Positions 51,804 to 56,321 of a stretch of DNA of 56,321 nt are shown piece by piece. Source of the DNA: a virus; the IMG/VR virus record IMGVR_UViG_3300035682_000045, positions 1-56,321 of that record, one strand, 5' to 3'. The translations under genes and the position numbers were made by a program. The notes under the pieces are model-generated. The model made no database searches. It was not told the origin of the DNA and worked only from the letters and a program-made list of their open reading frames with translations. Position 1 is the stretch's first letter, and each line of letters begins with the position of its first letter.

Positions 51804-53565
51804 TTTTTTTGAGGTACTAAAAGAAAACCATTTTGTTGAGACTCCAGTTGACGCAAAGACTTTTGTTGAGTCTCCAGACTATCTTGGTCAACCACCACTA
51901 TCTGAAATTCAATACACCATTGTAGAGGCAATGAGCCAAATTTATCGTAAAGAAGATGTTGTTGACATGCTTGGCGACAAAGGTGAAGAATACTATAAAA
52001 AATATACAAAGAATGAGCTAATCCTGCAACTTGGCAAGGGATCTGGAAAAGACTTTGTATCAACAGTGGCCTGTGCATATGTAGTATATAAAATGCTTTG
52101 TCTTAAAGACCCTGCTATTTATTATGGAAAGCCTGCTGGAGATGCTATTGATATTATTAACGTTGCTGTTAACGCTCAACAGGCTAAGAATGTTTTCTTT
52201 AAAGGTTTTAAATCTAAGATTGAGAGATCACCATGGTTTGCTGGCAAGTACAACCCAAAGGCTGACTCTATTGAGTTTGATAAATCAATTACAGTTTATT
52301 CTGGTCACTCAGAACGAGAGTCCCATGAGGGTTTGAACTTGTTTATGGCTGTACTTGATGAAATTTCTGGATTTGCATCTGAGGTTGCAACTGGAAATGA
52401 GCAAGGCAAGACTGCTGACAATATCTATAAAGCTTTTCGTGGTACCGTAGATTCTCGCTTTCCTGATCTTGGTAAGGTAGTTCTACTTTCATTCCCACGA
52501 TATCAGGGTGACTTTATTTCTCAACGGTATGATTCAGTAATTGCTGAGAAAGAAATAATAGATAGATCACACAGGTTCATTATTAATGAAGATTTGCCAG
52601 AGGACAGCCCAGAAAATAGTTTTGAGATAGCTTGGGAAGAAGACCATATTCTTTCGTATAAGATTCCAAAGATATTTGCACTTAAAAGGCCAACATGGGA
52701 GGTTAATCCAACTCGTAAGATTGATGACTTTAAGATTGCATTCCTAACAGATTTAGGAGATGCAATGATGCGTTTTCTTTGCACACCAACATACTCATCA
52801 GATGCTTTCTTTAAGCAAAAAGAAAAGCTTGTTAACTGTATGACACTTACAAACCCTGTTGATAGTTTTAGAAGGTTTGCAGAAAACTTTAAGCCAGACC
52901 CAGACAAGCAATATTATGTCCATGCTGACCTTGCACAAAAGCACGATAAGTGTGCTGTTGCTATTGCACATGTGGATAAGTGGGTAAATATCCAGGTAAT
53001 TAAAGATTATGAACAAGTAGCACCTATCGTAATAGTAGATGCTGTAGCTTGGTGGGAACCAAAAGCAGAAGGACCAGTCAACCTATCTGAGGTAAAGCAA
53101 TGGATTATTAATCTAAGAAGACAAGGTTTTAATATTGGAATTGTTTCATTTGACCGTTGGCAGTCATATGATATTCAGCAAGAGCTTAAGCAGGTAGGAA
53201 TAAGAACTGACACTGTTTCTGTTGCAAAAAAACACTACGAAGATTTAGCAATGATGGTCTATGAAGAGCGTATTGCTATGCCCATGATTCCCTTGCTTCT
53301 GGAGGAAATGTCAGAGCTCAAGATCATGAAGGGTAATCGTGTAGATCACCCTAGAAAGAAGTCTAAGGACTTAGCAGATGCTGTTTGTGGGGCAGTATTT
53401 GGTGCCATATCTCATACCCCAAAGGAAATGAATATTGAAATAGATATTCATACCTGGGGATCTGCTGATAAAGTTGCAAGACAGCAGAGGGCTATGGTAG
53501 AATTGGAAGACAGGCAAATGCCTAATGATGTCAAGAGCTTTCTTGACAATTTAAAACTAATATAA
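51784..53565 (+). CDS. terL: Terminase large subunit
   Basis: 593 residues with TTG start at 51784; no in-frame ATG occurs until residue 50, past the conserved N-terminus. It packages DNA through the portal. Walker A GKGSGKD (84-90), Walker B FMAVLDE (187-193, D192/E193), coupling motif near VVLLSFPRYQGDF. The nuclease domain has D382 (VHADLAQKHDKCAVA), D457 (FDRWQS) and D529/D532 (SKDLADAVCG) as metal ligands. It follows terS and precedes the secreted-protein genes, while portal and capsid genes lie elsewhere in the window. Confidence 0.93.
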   Translation: MSTTFNDFFEVLKENHFVETPVDAKTFVESPDYLGQPPLSEIQYTIVEAMSQIYRKEDVVDMLGDKGEEYYKKYTKNELILQLGKGSGKDFVSTVACAYVVYKMLCLKDPAIYYGKPAGDAIDIINVAVNAQQAKNVFFKGFKSKIERSPWFAGKYNPKADSIEFDKSITVYSGHSERESHEGLNLFMAVLDEISGFASEVATGNEQGKTADNIYKAFRGTVDSRFPDLGKVVLLSFPRYQGDFISQRYDSVIAEKEIIDRSHRFIINEDLPEDSPENSFEIAWEEDHILSYKIPKIFALKRPTWEVNPTRKIDDFKIAFLTDLGDAMMRFLCTPTYSSDAFFKQKEKLVNCMTLTNPVDSFRRFAENFKPDPDKQYYVHADLAQKHDKCAVAIAHVDKWVNIQVIKDYEQVAPIVIVDAVAWWEPKAEGPVNLSEVKQWIINLRRQGFNIGIVSFDRWQSYDIQQELKQVGIRTDTVSVAKKHYEDLAMMVYEERIAMPMIPLLLEEMSELKIMKGNRVDHPRKKSKDLADAVCGAVFGAISHTPKEMNIEIDIHTWGSADKVARQQRAMVELEDRQMPNDVKSFLDNLKLI

Positions 53566-53582
53566 CAAGGAGAAATACAAGT

Positions 53583-55109
53583 ATGAATTCATTCAAGAAA
53601 ATCTCAATTGCTACTGCTGCAGCTTTAGCAATCGTTGGTCTTTCTGTAGCACCTTCTTCGGCAGCACCGCTGACCGTTTCAGTTGCATCAGTAACTAACG
53701 CTACAACAGCAGCACTTCCAGCAACCGTTGCAGTACCATCAAATAATCAAATTTTGGCTGGTACATCAGTTGCAATTGCAGCAACAGCAGATACAGGAAC
53801 AAGTGTTTCTTTTGCTGCTTCATCAACAGTTAAGTTGGTAACAGCACTGCACACAGTAGATGCACCAAAGACAGTTGCATCAGGAGTTTCATCTCTATCA
53901 CTTACATCTGCAGGAGCAGCAATCACTGTTTATGCATACACAACAACAACAGCAGTTGGATCAGTAACCGTAACAAACGGATCATATTCAACAATTGTTT
54001 ACATTGCAGGTACTCCAGGATCTGCATATAATCTAGGACTTTCAGTTCCATCTGCAACAGCAGTAGGAACAGTTCCAACAATTGCTCTTACAACAACAGA
54101 TGTATTTGGTAACGCAGTATCAGATACAGCAACAGTAACCTTGATTGGTTCAACTTTTGCTAATGGATCAGTTTCAACAATATTGACAACTGCTGCAGCA
54201 ACAAATGCTTCAACAGGTGCAGTTCTTGGAACAGTAACAGCAGCACTTGCAACAGCAGTTGCTGGAGATATTACAGTAGTTGCAACAGGTCTTGCAGCAG
54301 TAACACCAGTAACTGGTCTTGCTACTCCAACAAAGTCTGTAATTGCTAAGTTCACAGTATCTGATCTTGCTGGTATTATTACAGCACTAAAGTCTGATCT
54401 TGCTTCAGAAAAGTCTGCCCATGATGCAACTAAGGCTGCTTCAACAGCAGCAGCAAAGGCTGCAGCAGATCTTTTGGCAACAGAAAAGGCTACACATGAT
54501 GCTACAAAGGCAGCACTAACAGCAGAGTCAAAAGCTAAGTCAGAGCTTGCAGTAGCACTTTCCAAGGCAAATGCAGAGATTGCAACAGCACTTGCAGACT
54601 TGTCAGATGCTAAGAAGGCTAAGGCAGATGCGGATAAGGCTATTGCGGATGCTAAGACATCTACAGATAAGATTATTGCAGATCTAAAGTTGCTTCTTGA
54701 TAAGTCAAATGCAGATCTTGCATCAGCTAAGAAGGCTCTTGATGACCTAAAGGCTTCTTCAGATAAAGCACTTGCAGATGCAAACTCAGCCCATTCAAAG
54801 GCTATTGCTGATGCTAAGGCTTCTTCAGAAAAGTTGCTTGCTGACCTAAAGGCTTCTTCAGATAAAGCACTTGCTGATTTGAAGACATCTTCAGATAAGG
54901 CTCTTGCTGATGCTCAGGCATCACATGCAAAGGCTATTGCTGATGAGGTTACTGCACATGCAGTAACAAAGGCAGCACTTGCTAAGGCACAGTCAGATGC
55001 AGCAGCTAAGGCTGCAGCAGATGCTAGAGCAAAGGCAGCACTAAATGCAAAGATTAAGGCAGCAAACAAGAAGCTTCCTAAGTCATTGCAGATTCCTTTG
55101 GTTAAGTAA
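53583..55109 (+). CDS. Secreted coiled-coil protein with signal peptide
   Basis: 508 residues. The N-terminus is a classic Sec signal: KK, hydrophobic ISIATAAALAIVGLSV, then an AxA-type cleavage site in APSSAAP (about residue 27/28). Residues ~30-255 are Thr/Ala/Val-rich beta domains (NLGLSVPSATAVGTVPTIALTTTDVFGNAVSD is Ig-like). From ~268 it is a continuous coiled coil with Lys/Ala/Asp hendecads such as KASSDKALAD. It ends in LPKSLQIPLVK, not a sortase signal. The AAGGAG site is strong and a strong terminator follows. Such proteins are unusual in phages and look like cell-surface proteins of the host group; it may be host-derived. Roles to consider are surface decoy, exclusion or virion-attached. 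Confidence 0.85.
   Translation: MNSFKKISIATAAALAIVGLSVAPSSAAPLTVSVASVTNATTAALPATVAVPSNNQILAGTSVAIAATADTGTSVSFAASSTVKLVTALHTVDAPKTVASGVSSLSLTSAGAAITVYAYTTTTAVGSVTVTNGSYSTIVYIAGTPGSAYNLGLSVPSATAVGTVPTIALTTTDVFGNAVSDTATVTLIGSTFANGSVSTILTTAAATNASTGAVLGTVTAALATAVAGDITVVATGLAAVTPVTGLATPTKSVIAKFTVSDLAGIITALKSDLASEKSAHDATKAASTAAAKAAADLLATEKATHDATKAALTAESKAKSELAVALSKANAEIATALADLSDAKKAKADADKAIADAKTSTDKIIADLKLLLDKSNADLASAKKALDDLKASSDKALADANSAHSKAIADAKASSEKLLADLKASSDKALADLKTSSDKALADAQASHAKAIADEVTAHAVTKAALAKAQSDAAAKAAADARAKAALNAKIKAANKKLPKSLQIPLVK
54750..54915 (+). repeat. Hendecad-encoding tandem repeat
   Basis: Imperfect 11-codon units (AAG GCT TCT TCA GAT AAA GCA CTT GCA GAT pattern) starting near 54750, 54818, 54850 and 54883 inside the secreted protein gene. 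It encodes the coiled coil. Confidence 0.7.
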
Positions 55110-55123
55110 AACTTAATTAAGTT

Positions 55124-55159
55124 AGAGGGGTTAGCCAAGTGCTAGCCCCTCTTTCTTTT
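55124..55159 (+). terminator. Intrinsic terminator after secreted protein gene
   Basis: AGAGGGGTTAGC (55124-55135) pairs with GCTAGCCCCTCT (55141-55152; one G-T wobble) around CAAGT, with TTCTTTTG after it. Confidence 0.9.
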
Positions 55160-55168
55160 GCAATAAAA

Positions 55169-55177
55169 TGATATAAT
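55169..55177 (+). promoter_or_regulatory. Extended -10 promoter for second secreted protein
   Basis: TGATATAAT, 44 bases before the presumed ATT start at 55222; AAGGAGAG (55210-55217) is the ribosome site. Confidence 0.72.
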
Positions 55178-55221
55178 AGCCTTATTAGTCATATCACCAC
55201 TACGACTATAAGGAGAGAATT

Positions 55222-56321
55222 ATTAAGAAATTAATAAGAACAGGTATTGTTCTATCTTTAATTTTAGTACCACTATTTTTATCCACAGATAAAGCTCATG
55301 CAGCAGAAGGTTTGACTGCTCAAGTCTATAATGTGCAGGGTCAAAATGCTTCCCCATATATCCCACAGGGTTCCTCTCCAGTACTAACTACAAACGTACC
55401 CAACATTGACCACCAATGGGGTTCTGGTAGCGTCTTAGGTGGCCCAGCAGAGGACGTTATTGTACGTTTTACGGGCTCAATCAGAAGTGACTCTACTCAA
55501 AATATATCCTTTATGGCTACAGGAGATGACGGTACCAGGCTCTACATTGATGGAGCATTAATAACAGATGATTGGGTTGACAAGGGTGGTGGAGGATCAA
55601 CCTCTGCTCCAGTATCTTTTACAGCAGGAGTTCCAAAAACCATAGAATTAATGTACTATGAAAATGGTGGGGGAGCAAATGTATTCCTATATTGGGATCA
55701 ATCTGGATCTATGGGAATTGTCCCAGCATCAGCCTTTACTTCACAAGCAGCCCCAGTAGTAAGAACAATAGGTGCTCCAAGAAATCTTACAGTAACAGAT
55801 GGGGAAACTTCAACATTATTAATTTGGGAAGCCCCTAATACTGGTAATACTCAACCAGAAAGATATGCAATAGGTCTTAACACTGAAGGGCAAAATGGTT
55901 GGGGTATTGCAACTGGAAATGTTGGAGATGCTAACGCATTAAACACAACAATAACAATTAATCATTCTTTACTTGAAAGCCTAATGCCAAGCGGAACTGT
56001 ATGGTCATTTCATATTAGATCAGACAATGACACGTTAGGAGTTTACTCTGAAAATTCAAATGTTGTTACACTTAAAATTGGAAAAACTGCAGAGGAAATT
56101 GCAGCAGAACAGGCAGCAGCACAGGCTGCTATTGATGCAGAGAATGCAAGATTAGCAGCCATCGCTGCAGAAGAAGCAAGACTAGCAGAGATTGCACGAT
56201 TAGAAGAAGTTGCTAGGCTGGCTGAAATAGCAAGACTTGCAGAGGTTGCTAGACTAGCAGAAGTCGCTAGACTTGAAGCAGAAGCAGCAGCATTACTGGC
56301 AGCTCAACAAGAAGCAGCACG
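55222..56321 (+). CDS. Secreted PA14/FN3 protein, ATT start, 3' end cut off
   Basis: The frame is open to the window end (366 codons visible). The preceding in-frame stop is TAG at 55186-55188, and no ATG, GTG or TTG occurs between it and the end of the signal peptide. ATT 55222 lies 6 bases after GGAG; ATT 55219 is adjacent. A signal peptide follows (KKLIRTGIVLSLILVPLFL ... AHAAEG, cleavage after AHA). Then comes a PA14-like domain with the Asp pair (ATGDDGTRLYIDGALITDDW), an FN3-like domain (GAPRNLTVTDGETSTLLIWEAP), and a coiled coil with ARLAEV repeats. PA14 domains bind sugars. Probably surface-exposed. An assembly error in the start codon is the alternative to a true ATT start. Confidence 0.75.
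   Translation, partial: MKKLIRTGIVLSLILVPLFLSTDKAHAAEGLTAQVYNVQGQNASPYIPQGSSPVLTTNVPNIDHQWGSGSVLGGPAEDVIVRFTGSIRSDSTQNISFMATGDDGTRLYIDGALITDDWVDKGGGGSTSAPVSFTAGVPKTIELMYYENGGGANVFLYWDQSGSMGIVPASAFTSQAAPVVRTIGAPRNLTVTDGETSTLLIWEAPNTGNTQPERYAIGLNTEGQNGWGIATGNVGDANALNTTITINHSLLESLMPSGTVWSFHIRSDNDTLGVYSENSNVVTLKIGKTAEEIAAEQAAAQAAIDAENARLAAIAAEEARLAEIARLEEVARLAEIARLAEVARLAEVARLEAEAAALLAAQQEAA

Noticed and set aside
53543-53566. Promoter TTGACA ... TATAAC before the first secreted protein
   Set aside because: The spacer is only 12 bases, too short, and the -10 lacks TG; the gene may be read from upstream.
1-56321. Minus-strand open frames, many 60-210 codons long (for example opposite 12894-13532 and 53999-54565)
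   Set aside because: All lie antisense to well-supported genes of Ala/Thr/Ser-rich composition, which keeps reverse frames open. They lack ribosome sites and promoters and show no recognisable protein features.
1-56321. Window ends joining as a complete circular genome
   Set aside because: No overlap between the ends is visible, and joining base 56321 to base 1 puts the last gene out of frame with the first and soon at a stop, so sequence appears to be missing.

Overview
The window is one continuous, AT-rich block of a tailed double-stranded DNA phage genome (Caudoviricetes, siphovirus-like from its long tape measure protein and major tail protein). Every gene I can support lies on the + strand, and both ends cut through a gene. 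The host is probably an actinobacterium, and a low-GC freshwater lineage of the Nanopelagicales/acI type would fit. This is inference from a B12-dependent RTPR-type ribonucleotide reductase, a DnaE-type polymerase, extended -10 promoters, apparently leaderless genes and actinobacterial-looking signal peptides. Nothing in the sequence proves it.

Layout. 1-8.0 kb: receptor-binding fibres (a 5'-truncated fibre, a 152-aa fibre-like protein and a 1761-aa repeat fibre), closed by a terminator. 8.2-10.2 kb: class II ribonucleotide reductase in its own transcription unit. 10.3-14.8 kb: head module (small unknown protein, portal, protease fused to scaffold with a nested scaffold start, major capsid protein, terminator). 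14.9-18.6 kb: connector proteins, tail terminator candidate, major tail protein, terminator. 18.7-25.1 kb: two paralogous tail assembly chaperones, then the tape measure protein. 25.1-39.0 kb: distal tail, baseplate and very large adhesin-like proteins, including a fibre with a (P)PFF tract. 39.1-40.8 kb: small coiled-coil, zinc-ribbon and helix-turn-helix proteins. 40.7-50.6 kb: replication and recombination (DnaB-like helicase, primase, putative SSB, DNA polymerase III alpha, MazG, RecA/UvsX-like, a possible PD-(D/E)XK nuclease, Cas4/RecB-like nuclease, RuvC-like resolvase). 50.6-53.6 kb: small proteins, DUF3310 protein, terminase small and large subunits. 53.6-56.3 kb: two proteins with signal peptides, a coiled-coil protein and a PA14/FN3 protein that runs off the window and seems to start at ATT.

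Regulation visible in the sequence: thirteen promoters, almost all of the form TGn-TATAAT or TGn-TATACT with no clear -35, stand in front of modules or single genes. Four hairpin terminators follow the fibres, the major capsid protein, the major tail protein and the first secreted protein. Three genes (10277, 12325, 18670) start so close to their -10 element that they are probably translated from leaderless or nearly leaderless mRNA. Most other genes are packed with ATGA or TAATG overlaps.

Most notable: paralogous tail chaperones where a frameshifted pair is usual, a lambda Nu3-like nested scaffold start, histidine-pair repeats in the large fibre, an unclassified domain present four times in the 1807-aa adhesin, the (P)PFF tract, and the secreted protein pair. 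I found no integrase, no recognisable endolysin and no tRNA. No gene-free stretch exceeds 300 bases.
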